Assembly (NCBI GenBank): GCA_902547925.1
Contig: CACCQD010000002.1
Coordinates: 1-64,000 of the forward strand
Length of the DNA: 64,000 nt
Direction: 5' to 3'
DNA from: an uncultured SAR116 cluster alpha proteobacterium
GTDB taxonomy: Bacteria; Pseudomonadota; Alphaproteobacteria; Puniceispirillales; Puniceispirillaceae
Part shown: in pieces, positions 10,813-20,630 of the stretch
Numbering within the stretch: the first letter of the stretch is position 1
Layout: every line of letters begins with the position of its first letter
Notes under the pieces: generated by a model
Database searches by the model: none
Seen by the model: the letters and a program-made list of their open reading frames with translations, nothing else
What the model was told of the DNA's origin: nothing
Translations under genes and position numbers: made by a program

Positions 10813-13800
10813 TTGAATGCTATGCTGCGCTATGATCGTGCCATGACCCGCGATCCAACTCATACCGAAATTACCCAGCTATGCCCGGGTTTGCCCGTCA
10901 TCTCAGCTGATCAGCAACCGGTTTATGACGATCTTGTTTCCTGGGCAGACACCATTACGGGTGATGCTGACACCGGAAACCCAGCAGGCGCACTTGCCGC
11001 CATGCTGGTGCATTCGCACCATCTTCAGACGCTGGCGCGGCGGCACCAGGACGCCATTGTACCAATCCTGCGGGGACAAGGTGCCACAATCATCAGCACC
11101 GCCTGTGACGAATTGACGGCGGCAACGCCAATAATCAGAGATGATGCCGCCATGATGCGGGCTCTTCGCAGGCTTCGCCAACGCAGTGCGCTCGCCGTGG
11201 CTCTGTCTGACTTGGGTGCAGGCACAAGCGCAGGGACAAGTAAAGGCGCAAGTCATGGCGCAAGGAATGGCGCAAGTGCTGATATCGCCACACAGATGGA
11301 ATGGCTCAGCAACGCCGCGGAGACCGCAGTTCGCGCCGCAGTTCGTTACCTGTTTGATCAGGCGGTGCGGCGGGGCAAATGCCCTCCACAGGCTGAGACG
11401 ATGGAACAGTGCGGCTGGGTCATTCTGGCGCTTGGCAAATTGGGCGCATCGGAACTGAATTACTCCTCCGATATTGATTTGATCATTCTTCATGATCCCG
11501 ATAGCACGCCATTGTTTGCAGCCGATACAGCCCAACAATTCTATGTTGAACAGACCCGCGCGCTTGTGCGGCTGCTCTCTCAGAGTACGGGGGATGGCAT
11601 TGGCTGGCGGGTCGATCTGCGCCTACGACCAGACCCGGGCGCAACCGCCGTCAGCATTCAGATTGGCGCGGCACTCAGCTATTATGAGTCAATCGCCCGC
11701 ACCTGGGAGCGAGCGGCCTTCATCCGGGCCAGACCGATCGCGGGCGATCTCGCACTTGGTGCCAGCTTACTTGGCGACATTCAGCCTTTCATCTGGCGGC
11801 GAACGCTGGATTACGCGGTAATGGACGATATGAAGTCGATGTTGCGCCGGCCAGTGCAAACATCCGGCTGGCAAGGCTATAACCTGAAAACCGGTAAGAA
11901 TGGCATTCGCCAGATCGAGTTTTTTACCCATGTCCTGCAATTGGTTGCGGGCGGCCGCATTCCCGCCATCCGCCAGCCCCGCACCCTGCCAGCCCTTCAG
12001 GCGCTGGCTGATGAAAAGTGGATCAGCCAGGATCAGGCGCGCAATCTGGCAGTCCTCTATCACGCCATTCGCCGCGTCGAACACCGGTTGCAGATGCTCA
12101 GCGATGCACAGACGCATTCATTGCCGCGCAGCGAAGCCGAGCTCACGCAATTCGTCCAGTTCCTCGGCCATGACAGCAATGACAGCTTCCTTGCCGCGCT
12201 TGCAAATGTGATGCAGGCGATCAGTGCAAACACCACACACAAACTTCTAGAGGATGCCGACCAGACTGCGATCTCCGTCAAGGCAGACGGTGACAGCCTG
12301 CTGCTCGATGACACCGAACAGCTTATCCAATGGCTTGTTGCACATGGATTCCAACGTCCGGGTGATGTCTGTGCCACCCTTGACGGTTGGATGGCAGGCC
12401 GGATCGCCACCACGCGGGGGGAGCGGGCGCGTTCGCTGCTGAACAGGCTGATGCCAACCATTCTTGCCCACTTGGCAGGCGGCAGCTCACCAGACGATCA
12501 ATTCGCAGCTTTCGCTCAATTCACCGAGGCGCTGCCAGCAAGTGTTCAGATTTTCTCGTTGCTCAACCATAACCGGCAGTTGACGAAATTGCTGTGTGAC
12601 GTTCTGGTTCTCTCACCGCGGATGGCGTCCTATCTGCGCCGCACCCCAGCCCTGTTTGACCTTGTCCTGTTTGACGATTTCTTCAACCCACTCCCCAGCG
12701 GCGATGTTCTGGAAGGGCAGATGCGGACCGCAATCGCCAACCTGTCGGTTGAGGAGGCGCTTGACGCGATAAAGCGGCGCGCACGGGAATGGCGTTTCCA
12801 ATGCGAGGTTCAGGCGCTCAGCCATGTTCTGCACCCAGCCGATCTTGGCCGCGCGCTGAGCATGATCGCCGATATTGTCGTTCGCGCCGTGCATCAATTG
12901 GCCGTTGAGGACATGCAGCGCCGGCATGGCAGCATTGACGGCGAAAGCACCATTCTTGCGCTTGGTCGACTTGGCATCCGGGCCTTGACGGCTCATTCCG
13001 ATCTGGATCTGGTTGTCGTTTTTCAGGCCGATGCAACCACTCAGTCAAATGGTGATCGCGCCGTGGGCGCCACGGCCTATTTTGCCCGTCTGACGCAGAC
13101 CTTTGTCAATTGGTTGAGCAGACCAACCGCTGAGGGCAGCCTTTATGAGGTGGATATGCGGCTGCGACCCGACGGCGAAAAGGGAACCGTCGCCGTCAGC
13201 ATTGACCGTTTCACCAATTACTATGAGAAGGACGCATGGGTCTGGGAAAAGCTGGCGCTTGCCAAGGCGCGGATCATCACCGATCCGACGCGCGCATCAT
13301 CAGCGGTGACAGCACTCACAAAAGCCATTCACAGATCGACGCAGCAACCAATCGGCCTGCCGACAGTCGGCAAGGCCGTTATTGATATGCGGCGGCGGTT
13401 GCGTGATGCCTATGGGAGCGCGCCGGCACTGCAACTGCGCAGGTTTCCGGGAGGAACGGCAGAGCTCGATCTTCTAATACAGGGGCTGCGGCTTGTCCAT
13501 GCTGACCTTTTTACAGGCACAGGTCAGAGCCAAATCGACATCATTTCAAAATTGGCAAGCGCAAAGCGCATCAGCCAGACCCATGCTGCCGATCTGGAGG
13601 GCGCAAGCAAGCTGTTCAACAATGTTTATACCAGCTTGCGCCTCTGCGTTGGGGCAGTTGGGCAGAACGCCGGGGATTTTTCCACTGCTGTCGTCCAGTT
13701 CATTGTCGAGAACAATGACGCCGCCGACGAGCCGCAGCTGATCGCTATGCTGGACGGCGAACGTGAAAAAATCATGGCTGTTTTTGATGCAATTTATCCA

Positions 13801-13839
13801 CCGCAGCACACCTCCAACGGGCCATCGACCGACCAGTGA
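10813..13839 (+). CDS. glnE: Bifunctional glutamine synthetase adenylyltransferase/deadenylase
   Basis: A 1008-residue GlnE, which adenylylates glutamine synthetase (C-terminal domain) and removes AMP (N-terminal domain) according to PII state. Both nucleotidyltransferase signatures are visible: GKLGASELNYSSDID near 205-222 and GRLGIRALTAHSDLD near 715-732. Each is followed by helical GlnD-like blocks (RLRPDPGA, RLRPDGEKG). The length is normal. An in-frame 12-bp minisatellite inserts a Gly/Ala/Ser-rich segment at residues 137-156 of the N-terminal domain. An alternative start is the ATG at 10843. Its usual signalling partner, a PII protein, is encoded at 31.0-31.4 kb. Confidence 0.95.
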   Translation: MNAMLRYDRAMTRDPTHTEITQLCPGLPVISADQQPVYDDLVSWADTITGDADTGNPAGALAAMLVHSHHLQTLARRHQDAIVPILRGQGATIISTACDELTAATPIIRDDAAMMRALRRLRQRSALAVALSDLGAGTSAGTSKGASHGARNGASADIATQMEWLSNAAETAVRAAVRYLFDQAVRRGKCPPQAETMEQCGWVILALGKLGASELNYSSDIDLIILHDPDSTPLFAADTAQQFYVEQTRALVRLLSQSTGDGIGWRVDLRLRPDPGATAVSIQIGAALSYYESIARTWERAAFIRARPIAGDLALGASLLGDIQPFIWRRTLDYAVMDDMKSMLRRPVQTSGWQGYNLKTGKNGIRQIEFFTHVLQLVAGGRIPAIRQPRTLPALQALADEKWISQDQARNLAVLYHAIRRVEHRLQMLSDAQTHSLPRSEAELTQFVQFLGHDSNDSFLAALANVMQAISANTTHKLLEDADQTAISVKADGDSLLLDDTEQLIQWLVAHGFQRPGDVCATLDGWMAGRIATTRGERARSLLNRLMPTILAHLAGGSSPDDQFAAFAQFTEALPASVQIFSLLNHNRQLTKLLCDVLVLSPRMASYLRRTPALFDLVLFDDFFNPLPSGDVLEGQMRTAIANLSVEEALDAIKRRAREWRFQCEVQALSHVLHPADLGRALSMIADIVVRAVHQLAVEDMQRRHGSIDGESTILALGRLGIRALTAHSDLDLVVVFQADATTQSNGDRAVGATAYFARLTQTFVNWLSRPTAEGSLYEVDMRLRPDGEKGTVAVSIDRFTNYYEKDAWVWEKLALAKARIITDPTRASSAVTALTKAIHRSTQQPIGLPTVGKAVIDMRRRLRDAYGSAPALQLRRFPGGTAELDLLIQGLRLVHADLFTGTGQSQIDIISKLASAKRISQTHAADLEGASKLFNNVYTSLRLCVGAVGQNAGDFSTAVVQFIVENNDAADEPQLIAMLDGEREKIMAVFDAIYPPQHTSNGPSTDQ
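11221..11280 (+). repeat. 12-bp coding minisatellite in glnE (5 copies)
   Basis: Exactly sixty bases divide into five 12-bp units: GGCACAAGCGCA, GGGACAAGTAAA, GGCGCAAGTCAT, GGCGCAAGGAAT, GGCGCAAGTGCT. They are in frame with glnE and encode GTSA-GTSK-GASH-GARN-GASA. The repeat sits in the linker between SDLG and the helix IATQMEWLS, where related proteins have a short loop. Copy number changes would keep the frame. Confidence 0.9.
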
Positions 13840-14020
13840 TCTGGAAAAATTTATTTTGTCTTTGAAACGACTGAATTTTGTTGAATGCAAGACAGACGGC
13901 ACGCTTCAGCCCGCCGTAATGAAGCGTACTATTTCCTGGTTTATCGGACACCCAATAATCCGGTTATCAACACAGTTGTGAGCACCGCTTTTTTGGGTCT
14001 TTTGGAGTTGGATATCGGCC

Positions 14021-15313
14021 ATGCTGAGATCTGCCGCTGCCTCATGGACCCTGTTTTTCGGCCTGTTGCTAATCATGGCCGGCAATGGCCTGCAGATGGT
14101 GCTGCTCGGTATTCGCTCTTCCGATGCCGGCTTCAGCAATGTGGCGACAGGCCTGATTATGGCCGGCTATTATTTGGGGCTTTTTCTGGGGTCTCTGGGC
14201 GTTCCGCACATCCTCAACAATGTTGGCCATGTGCGCGTGTTTGGCGCAATGTCGGCAATTGCCTCGGCTGCCGTTCTGTTGCATGCGGCCATCATTGATC
14301 CCTATGTCTGGACAATTATGCGGATTCTGACAGGGTTCAGCTTTGCCGGCATGTATATCGTCTGCGAAAGCTGGCTGAATGATCAATCAACCAACGAAAC
14401 TCGTGGGCAGATGCTGTCTTTATACATGATCGTTACAATGGCAGGCATCGCAGGGGGCCAGCTGATGATCTCGTTTGGCAGCGAGACTGGGCTTGAACTG
14501 TTTCTGCTGGCGTCTGTTCTTGTCTCGCTGGCGGTGGTGCCGATTTTGATCTCAGTTGGTAAAGCACCTGAGTTTTTGGCACCTGAACGCATCAGCCTGC
14601 GCCGGATCTTCCAGATATCGCCGCTTGCTGTCATCGGCCTCGCGCTGAATGGCATGTCCATCGCGATGGTTTTTGGCATGGGCGCGGTCTATGGCAAGTC
14701 AATTGGCATGAGCACCAGTGAGATCGGCTATTTCATGACAGCACCAGTGATCGGCGCTCTGGTGCTGCAATATCCAGTGGGCCGGTTGTCAGACCGGTTT
14801 GACAGGCGTGTTGTCATCCTCGGCGTTTCAGCAATGGCCGCTGGCACCTTGCTAATAGCCTCGCAGCTCGGGATTGGCAATTTTGCCCTTCTTCTTGTCT
14901 GCATGGTTGTGTTCGGCGGATTTCTGTTTCCGATGTATTCGCTATGTATCGCCCACGCGAATGATTTTCTAACCCCCTCGCAGATGGTCGCCGTGGCCTC
15001 TGGGTTGGTGATGATGAGTGGTGCCGGCGCCGTTATTGGCGCTCCTTTGGCGGCGTTGTCGCTCGAATATCTGAGCGTTGCCAGCTTTTTCCCGCTGCTG
15101 GCATCAACACAGATTGCCACCGCCATCTTTGTCATTATCCGTATGACACGGCGGCGCGCGGTTCCAAGCGCCGCACAGGGTCCCTTCATCGCCATTCCCG
15201 AGGCCTCAAGTGCTGTGGCTGCCATTTTGAACCCCGAAGCGGAATGGGTAATGTCGGAGGAGGAAGCAGGCGACGCCGAGGATCCTTTCAAGGACAACCC
15301 CTACGTCAATTAG
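14021..15313 (+). CDS. MFS transporter (YcaD-like)
   Basis: A 430-residue membrane protein with about twelve hydrophobic segments. The inter-helix motif GLFLGSLGVPHILNNVGHVR after helix 2 and the mid-protein repeat PVGRLSDRFDRR after helix 8 are the duplicated MFS loop signatures. The start, the ESWLNDQSTNETRGQ loop and the overall pattern resemble the YcaD subfamily of MFS permeases, whose substrates are mostly unknown. The C-terminus is a hydrophilic acidic tail (SEEEAGDAEDPFKDNPYVN). It is convergent with the DUF1203 gene, the two stops being about 18 bp apart. The substrate cannot be inferred from sequence. Confidence 0.85.
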   Translation: MLRSAAASWTLFFGLLLIMAGNGLQMVLLGIRSSDAGFSNVATGLIMAGYYLGLFLGSLGVPHILNNVGHVRVFGAMSAIASAAVLLHAAIIDPYVWTIMRILTGFSFAGMYIVCESWLNDQSTNETRGQMLSLYMIVTMAGIAGGQLMISFGSETGLELFLLASVLVSLAVVPILISVGKAPEFLAPERISLRRIFQISPLAVIGLALNGMSIAMVFGMGAVYGKSIGMSTSEIGYFMTAPVIGALVLQYPVGRLSDRFDRRVVILGVSAMAAGTLLIASQLGIGNFALLLVCMVVFGGFLFPMYSLCIAHANDFLTPSQMVAVASGLVMMSGAGAVIGAPLAALSLEYLSVASFFPLLASTQIATAIFVIIRMTRRRAVPSAAQGPFIAIPEASSAVAAILNPEAEWVMSEEEAGDAEDPFKDNPYVN

Positions 15314-15331
15314 CGCGTCTTTATCAGACGG

Positions 15332-15805
15332 TCAGGTGCTAGCCCGTTCAATCCGGCAATGGAAACAGTTGTTCTGCTCTGATCGTGCATGGATAAACGC
15401 AACTGCCGGGTTCTCCAGAATGGTCTCTGCCCTGTCAATAATCCGCGCGCGGTCAACCACACCGCCCGTGCCAAAGACTATTATCTCACCATTGTCATAG
15501 TCGCGCAGGATATAGCCGGCACTGTTGAAGATTGCGGTGAGTGTATCACTAGACTCGGCCCGCCTGCATGCAGCGGCATGGACGAAGATTGGCCCTGTAT
15601 CGGCATAGGCGTGCAGACCAGAAAATGGGCGGTGGGCAAGAACCAGATAGGGATCACCCTTCCCGATATTTTCCAGACAGTGCCGACAGGAAAGGCCATC
15701 GCCATCCGAAATCTTTTGTTTCGCCGGGAGGCCGGAGGAGTCCACCCCTTCAGCCTGCCATCCGATCACATTTTCGCATGGTATAGGAATAAATCTCGCT
15801 GACAT
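15332..15805 (-). CDS. DUF1203 family protein
   Basis: A 157-residue protein matching the layout of DUF1203: an N-terminal FIPIP strand, a SCRHCLENIGKGDPYLVLAHRPF block with two Cys residues, the signature YADTGPIFVHAAAC, a YILRDYDNGE strand and a C-terminal VAFIHARSEQNNCFHCRIER. The family is common in proteobacteria and has no established function. The conserved Cys/His residues suggest metal or thiol chemistry, which is inference. It is convergent with the MFS gene; no operon partner is evident. Confidence 0.8.
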   Translation of the reverse strand: MSARFIPIPCENVIGWQAEGVDSSGLPAKQKISDGDGLSCRHCLENIGKGDPYLVLAHRPFSGLHAYADTGPIFVHAAACRRAESSDTLTAIFNSAGYILRDYDNGEIIVFGTGGVVDRARIIDRAETILENPAVAFIHARSEQNNCFHCRIERAST

Positions 15806-15965
15806 TCCGCGCCCTCTTCCGGTTCAGACCGTCTGCGCCATCATGGCATCAGTTAACCACCTTACGAAACGCACCTTTTGAATCATCCAAAAGGTCATTG
15901 CGGGTTCGAAATGGCACCAAACATATGGGATAGCGCTCAGTGATCAATTGAATTAGATTTTTCTA

Positions 15966-16481
15966 ATGTATTGGAAATTCGAACTACTTCTGCTCTTCGG
16001 CCTCACTATGGCATCAATCCATATGGCGCAGGCGACGGAGACTGAAACTAAACCTGACCCGTTCTCTCTATCCGGCCAGATTGAGGTAACACGGGTCAGT
16101 GATGGGGACTCGCTGCGCAGTGGAAGATTGAAGATTCGCCTCTTTGGAATTGATGCCCCGGAAATCAAACAGCAATGCGAGGCTGGTGATGGTTCATCCT
16201 GGTCCTGCGGGCACGCCGCGCGCGATGCAATGCGTAAACTTTCCCGATCTGCGACACAACTTACCTGTCACCTGCGTGATGTTGACCGGTATGGACGGCT
16301 TGTCATGCAATGTTTTGCCGATGGCCGCGATATCGCAGCCGCGTTGGTGGATAAAGGGCTGGCTCTTGCCTATCGAGATTTTTCATCAGAATATGTGAAG
16401 AATGAGGAGCGTGCAGCAACGGCAGGACGTGGCATGTGGCAGGGGCGATTCAGCCCCCCCTGGGAATGGCGCCGAAAATGA
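15966..16481 (+). CDS. Thermonuclease (SNase-like) family protein, secreted
   Basis: A 171-residue protein with an N-terminal signal-like segment (FELLLLFGLTMASIHMAQA, about residues 4-22) followed by a staphylococcal nuclease OB-fold domain. Visible elements are RVSDGDSLRSGRLKIRLFGIDAPEIKQ, where Arg and Asp align with catalytic residues of SNase, then RDVDRYGRLV and the C-terminal AATAGRGMWQGRF. It probably hydrolyses DNA or RNA in the periplasm or outside the cell. Size and motifs are typical of the short SNase proteins frequent in alphaproteobacteria. It stands alone between the DUF1203 gene and a small hypothetical gene. Confidence 0.85.
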   Translation: MYWKFELLLLFGLTMASIHMAQATETETKPDPFSLSGQIEVTRVSDGDSLRSGRLKIRLFGIDAPEIKQQCEAGDGSSWSCGHAARDAMRKLSRSATQLTCHLRDVDRYGRLVMQCFADGRDIAAALVDKGLALAYRDFSSEYVKNEERAATAGRGMWQGRFSPPWEWRRK

Positions 16482-16597
16482 GTCCTCCATCAATGACAAA
16501 AAAGCACTAGTTGCCAAAAGGTCGGAAAACTGCCTGACAAAGCCGGAGTGATTTGGCATATTGCAAACAGCAAATTCTGACAGAACGGAGCCACACC

Positions 16598-16807
16598 ATG
16601 GCTGATGAAGATCGTATTACCATTATCGCCGAGAGTTTTGAAGCCGCGGCACTTGAGTTTCACCGGCGGAATCTGGCGTCCGAGGGCTATCGCATGGCAG
16701 GGCCAATCTCGATGCAGCGCTTTGAGTTGATGAATGGACCGAAACGAGAGCACCTGTTTGATGGCAACCCGATGTTTGCAGTGACGTTTGCCAAGGACGG
16801 ATCATAG
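16598..16807 (+). CDS. Small hypothetical protein (69 aa)
   Basis: An ATG preceded by ACGGAG at good spacing opens a 69-residue acidic-neutral protein (MADEDRITIIAESFEAAALEF ... MFAVTFAKDGS) with no membrane segment or signal peptide. I do not recognise a family. The strand-helix-strand pattern (ITIIAES, AALEFHRRNLASEGY, MFAVTFAKD) would suit a small alpha/beta fold. The frame is open upstream to 16553, but only this ATG has a ribosome binding site. It lies about 115 bp after the thermonuclease gene on the same strand. Confidence 0.6.
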   Translation: MADEDRITIIAESFEAAALEFHRRNLASEGYRMAGPISMQRFELMNGPKREHLFDGNPMFAVTFAKDGS

Positions 16808-16960
16808 GCAAGACAGATCATAGGCTAACGAGTCGTAGGTAAGACGGGTTGTTGCCAAGTCGGGTTATTGGCAAGGCGGCACTCCCTCGCCTGTTCCCAC
16901 TGATCCGTACTGATCCATCCGGTAAAGGTTCGCGGGCTTGCCACACGCAATCTTACTTTG

Positions 16961-17380
16961 TCAGAGCAGGCCAAGCTCACGCAATTCGGCTGCCATCTCG
17001 GCTGGCATCACCTCGCCGCTGTCGGCGCTCACAGGGATATCAGCCGGCGCGTCCTTTGCCTCGAGATACCGCCACCCCTGAAAAACCCGGGCCCGCAGCG
17101 GTTCGACCGCAATCAAGTCCGGACCAAGAACTATGCCGCAGGCAGGACGCCCGTCGGCGCGTTGCATCGCGCGCAATTCGGTGATTGGCTGGCGGGCGCA
17201 CATCACACCCTTGATCACCCAGAAAATCGACCCACCATCAAGCACTTCCTGGCCCCGGCGGGGTGTGTTACGGGTTACATGTATCAGCTCCATGCCAGCG
17301 GCAAAGCGCGCTTCCTGCCAGTTTCGTAGAGTGGCGAGCGAGGTTGAACCAACGGATAATTTCTTCAGGTGAACGGTCAT
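16961..17380 (-). CDS. DUF1489 family protein
   Basis: A 139-residue protein that matches DUF1489, a family largely confined to alphaproteobacteria. Features are the N-terminal VHLKKLSVGSTSLATLRNWQ, TRNTPRRGQEVLDGGSIFWVIKGV in the middle, and the RVFQGWRYLEAKDAPADI signature near the C-terminus. The function is unknown; the lack of a signal or membrane helix suggests a cytoplasmic protein. I chose the ATG at 17380; the frame extends five codons further to a TTG. It is transcribed away from mgtE on the same strand, 110 bp downstream of it. Confidence 0.82.
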   Translation of the reverse strand: MTVHLKKLSVGSTSLATLRNWQEARFAAGMELIHVTRNTPRRGQEVLDGGSIFWVIKGVMCARQPITELRAMQRADGRPACGIVLGPDLIAVEPLRARVFQGWRYLEAKDAPADIPVSADSGEVMPAEMAAELRELGLL

Positions 17381-17490
17381 GGATACCACTATCAAGTCGT
17401 CGTCAGGAGATGGGCAAATGATCAGGCCAAATAAAGGGGAGGCAGAAAATATTCACTCAGGCCATCATATATGTCCCCGTCAAATCCTGG

Positions 17491-18900
17491 CTAAGTCAGA
17501 TAGAGTGCCGCCAACCCCAAAAAGACAAAGAACCCCACAACGTCTGTGATGGTCGTGATAAAGACGCTTGACGCCACCGCAGGATCGACGCCCAGGCGCA
17601 CTAGTCCGAGCGGCACCAATGTTCCACTGAGTCCGGCAACCATCATATTGGCGAACATCGCGACAGCCATCACCGCCGCAACGTCGGCATCGTTAAACCA
17701 AAGAAATGCCATCGTCGCCGACAGCATCGCAAAAACCAAACCATTCAGCGCAGCAACCAATAACTCCCGCCGAACAAAGGCCATCGCAGCATCACGGTCC
17801 AGTTGCCGAAGAGCAATGGCCCGCACGGCAACAGTTACCGTCTGGGTTCCAGCATTGCCCCCCATTGAGGCGACAATCGGCATCAGAATGGCAAGCGCCA
17901 CAAGCCGTTCGATGGTTGCATCAAACAGACCGATGACAGCCGAAGCAATGATCGCGGTGAACAGATTGATCAACAGCCAAGAGGACCGACCCTGCAGCGT
18001 ATCCCAAAGGCTTGAGCGGACATTCGCCTCACCGACACCTGCCAGCGCCATCAAATCCTCCTCGGCTTCCTCGTCAATTACATCGATGATATCATCAATG
18101 GTAATCATTCCGACCAGACGCCCATAATCATCAACAACACCGGCGCAAACCATGCCATAGCGGCGGAACAAAATGGAGACTTCCTCTTGATCCATGGTCA
18201 CCGGAATTTTTCTGAAATCGGTTTCCATGATCTCAGAAATACGGCGCGGACGTTGGGCCCGCAGCAAGCGGCTCAGACGCACCTCTCCCACCATGTTGCG
18301 CGCCGCATCGACAACAAAGATCAGATAGAATTCTTCAATGTCGAGATCCGAGGCTCGCAGAAAATCAATTGTCTGGCCGACTGTCCAGAAGGTTGGTACG
18401 GTGACAACTTCGCGTTCCATCATCCGGCCGGCGGAATCCTCCAGGAAGGACAATCCTTCCTCGACCAGAACACGGTCCTCTGCCGGTAGTGCTGCCAGCA
18501 CGTCGTCAATTTCGTCCTGCTCCAGTTCCTCGACAATATGGATGGCATCATCTGTTGGCAAATCAGGTAACTGGCGCGCCAGTGCCGCTACACCCATCAC
18601 GTCGACGATTTCCTCACGCGTTGCCTCGCCAAGATAGGACAGCATTTCGGCGTCGAGGTCGTCACCGAGCATGCGCACCAACTCCCCGGCCTTACGCGTT
18701 GGCAACCGCTCAAGCAGATCAGCCTGATCAGCTGGGTGGAGCGGCGCGACTAGTGCCCGTGCACGGCTCTCCAACTGCTGGTCCACAGCTGCCACGATCG
18801 CACTCTCGACCTTTGGCGTCAGGCCATAGAGCGACGCCAGCCGGTCTACCGCCTCATGCTTGCGTTCACCGCGATCATTGTGGTCTGCAGCGCCTGCCAT
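17491..18900 (-). CDS. mgtE: Magnesium transporter MgtE
   Basis: A 469-residue MgtE-type Mg2+ channel. The order is normal: an acidic N-terminal superhelical domain (about 20-145, with DLLERLPTRKAGELVRML repeats), two CBS domains (about 150-275, MEREVVTVPTFWTV and MITIDDIIDVIDEE), then five membrane helices from about 315. Conserved membrane motifs include PIVASMGGNAGTQ and the helix ending VVGFFVFLGLAALYL. The N and CBS domains sense cytosolic Mg2+ and close the pore when it is high. No M-box-like leader was identified upstream. The gene is monocistronic by spacing. Confidence 0.93.
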   Translation of the reverse strand: MAGAADHNDRGERKHEAVDRLASLYGLTPKVESAIVAAVDQQLESRARALVAPLHPADQADLLERLPTRKAGELVRMLGDDLDAEMLSYLGEATREEIVDVMGVAALARQLPDLPTDDAIHIVEELEQDEIDDVLAALPAEDRVLVEEGLSFLEDSAGRMMEREVVTVPTFWTVGQTIDFLRASDLDIEEFYLIFVVDAARNMVGEVRLSRLLRAQRPRRISEIMETDFRKIPVTMDQEEVSILFRRYGMVCAGVVDDYGRLVGMITIDDIIDVIDEEAEEDLMALAGVGEANVRSSLWDTLQGRSSWLLINLFTAIIASAVIGLFDATIERLVALAILMPIVASMGGNAGTQTVTVAVRAIALRQLDRDAAMAFVRRELLVAALNGLVFAMLSATMAFLWFNDADVAAVMAVAMFANMMVAGLSGTLVPLGLVRLGVDPAVASSVFITTITDVVGFFVFLGLAALYLT

Positions 18901-19112
18901 AGTCCGCTCCCCAGGGGCTGTCCGATCGCCACAACCCGGTCTCCGACAGGGTGATAGCCTAGCAGACTAAACAGGTGAAGAAAACCTGACAGCCAGCACC
19001 AAAACCGGGGTGAAATTTTATTACCGGGGCACATGCCGTAGCAGCAATGAAGCATCATTTCACAAAAGACAGGATGACACGCCATCATTTTGATTGACTG
19101 GCATCGCCATCA

Positions 19113-20540
19113 TTATTTCAATCCGAGATCATACAGGCCGATCCGCCGCACCGGGCCATCAAACTTGACAGCATGGCCAACTGGTGGATGCGCCCGCTGC
19201 GCACATTCCATCCGCTCACAGACCGCGCAACCAATGCCGATGGGATCAAGGGTAGCTCCCTTTATCTGTGCCAGTTGGTCTGCATACACCAGATCACGCC
19301 CATGGTGCATCTCACATCCAAGCGCCACGGCAAATTCTGGTGTCGGCTCATCAGGGCGTGACCAGATGCGGGGAACGGTGCGGGCGATGGTAAAAAACTT
19401 CTGTCCATTCGGCAATTCAGCAGCTTGAAAGAGCAATTGCTCAGGTGTGCGAAAGGCTTTATGCACATTCCATTTTGGGCAAGTGCCACCATGTTTGGCA
19501 AACTGCATTCCTCCAGCGGCAAGCCGCTTTGAGATATTGCCGGCATCATCGACCCTGACGAAGAAGAAGGGGATGCCGCGCGCTGTCGGTGCATTCAGGC
19601 TGGTCAGGCGGTGACAGACCTGCTCAAAGCTTGCACCAAACCGACGACCAAGCAGATCAAGGTCATAACGCAACTCCTTTGCCGCCTCCAGAAAGGCATT
19701 ATAGGGCATCATCACGGCAGCCGCAAAATAGCCGGCCAATGTCATTCGCAACAACGAGCGACACGCCGCGTCCTCGATGTCGTGATTGGCACATTCCGAA
19801 TCAAGCCACTCTGACTGGCTGATTAATGCCAACTGGACAAGCAGATGAAACTGTCTTTGCGGTCGGCGCAGCGCCTCACTGAGCAGGATTTCCCGCCGGT
19901 GATGGTCATAGCGGCGCAATTGTGAGCCCATAACCGCAACGGGGATGATCCGGACACGAAGACCAAGCACGTTATCTGCGTAGCCAACAAGGTTCTCCAT
20001 TAGCGCATCGCCATGCCCTGTGCCGCTAACTGTGGCATTCGCCCGAAAATTGTCTGCCGCTTCCTCGATGATCGCAAAATAGTTGTTCGCCTGCTGTAAC
20101 ACATCACGGATCCGCTCAACAGGATTGTTTGTCTCCACACCGCCACGCCCATCACCTGCTGCCACTTCAAGCTCAGCACGTACCTTGCGATAGGCTTCAA
20201 ATAGGTTGATCACCCCGCGCGCTGCAGCTGGTGCCGTCGTAATCAGATCCTGTAATTCGCGCCGCGAAATACGGTCACCCGCCAGCACCGGATCGGCGAA
20301 GACCTCGGTCAATTCGGTGGACAGCGCCGCGCTGTCATCCTCGGCAAATTCTTTCAGATCAATGTCAAAGGCACTGCCAAGGCGCAACAGCAAGCTGACG
20401 GTTAGAGGGCGCTGGTTATGCTCAAGCAGGTTCAGATATGACGGGCTGATGTCGAGGGTCTCTGCCATCGCTGTCTGCGACAGGTCGATCGATTGACGGA
20501 AGCGGCGCAACTTATGTCCAACGAGGATTTTTTCCTGCAT
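19113..20540 (-). CDS. XRE-family short-chain fatty acyl regulator (ScfR/RamB type)
   Basis: A 475-residue regulator: an N-terminal helix-turn-helix (about 10-65, LRRFRQSIDLSQTAMAETL then SYLNLLEHNQRPL), a central IrrE-like region near 155-320 and a C-terminal DUF2083 domain. That last domain holds the Cys cluster GCAVCERMECAQRAHPP typical of the RamB/PccR/MccR family. Members control acetate, propionate and glyoxylate-cycle genes and are thought to sense acyl-CoA-type ligands. Here it is divergent from aceA across a 240-bp gap containing a long palindrome, which strongly suggests it controls aceA and perhaps itself. Whether it activates or represses cannot be told from sequence. Confidence 0.88.
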   Translation of the reverse strand: MQEKILVGHKLRRFRQSIDLSQTAMAETLDISPSYLNLLEHNQRPLTVSLLLRLGSAFDIDLKEFAEDDSAALSTELTEVFADPVLAGDRISRRELQDLITTAPAAARGVINLFEAYRKVRAELEVAAGDGRGGVETNNPVERIRDVLQQANNYFAIIEEAADNFRANATVSGTGHGDALMENLVGYADNVLGLRVRIIPVAVMGSQLRRYDHHRREILLSEALRRPQRQFHLLVQLALISQSEWLDSECANHDIEDAACRSLLRMTLAGYFAAAVMMPYNAFLEAAKELRYDLDLLGRRFGASFEQVCHRLTSLNAPTARGIPFFFVRVDDAGNISKRLAAGGMQFAKHGGTCPKWNVHKAFRTPEQLLFQAAELPNGQKFFTIARTVPRIWSRPDEPTPEFAVALGCEMHHGRDLVYADQLAQIKGATLDPIGIGCAVCERMECAQRAHPPVGHAVKFDGPVRRIGLYDLGLK

Positions 20541-20630
20541 GACCCTCCCCTCACTTTCGGTGAGCCCGTGTCTTCACCGAAGTTATGAAAAATTTGTCCG
20601 TTTTGTAAAAACCTTTTAACAGTAAAATTG

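Noticed and set aside
15880-15925. GGTTCGAAAT-NNN-ACCA resembling a tRNA T-arm and CCA end
   Set aside because: The flanking stem does not pair, and no acceptor, D or anticodon arms can be found.
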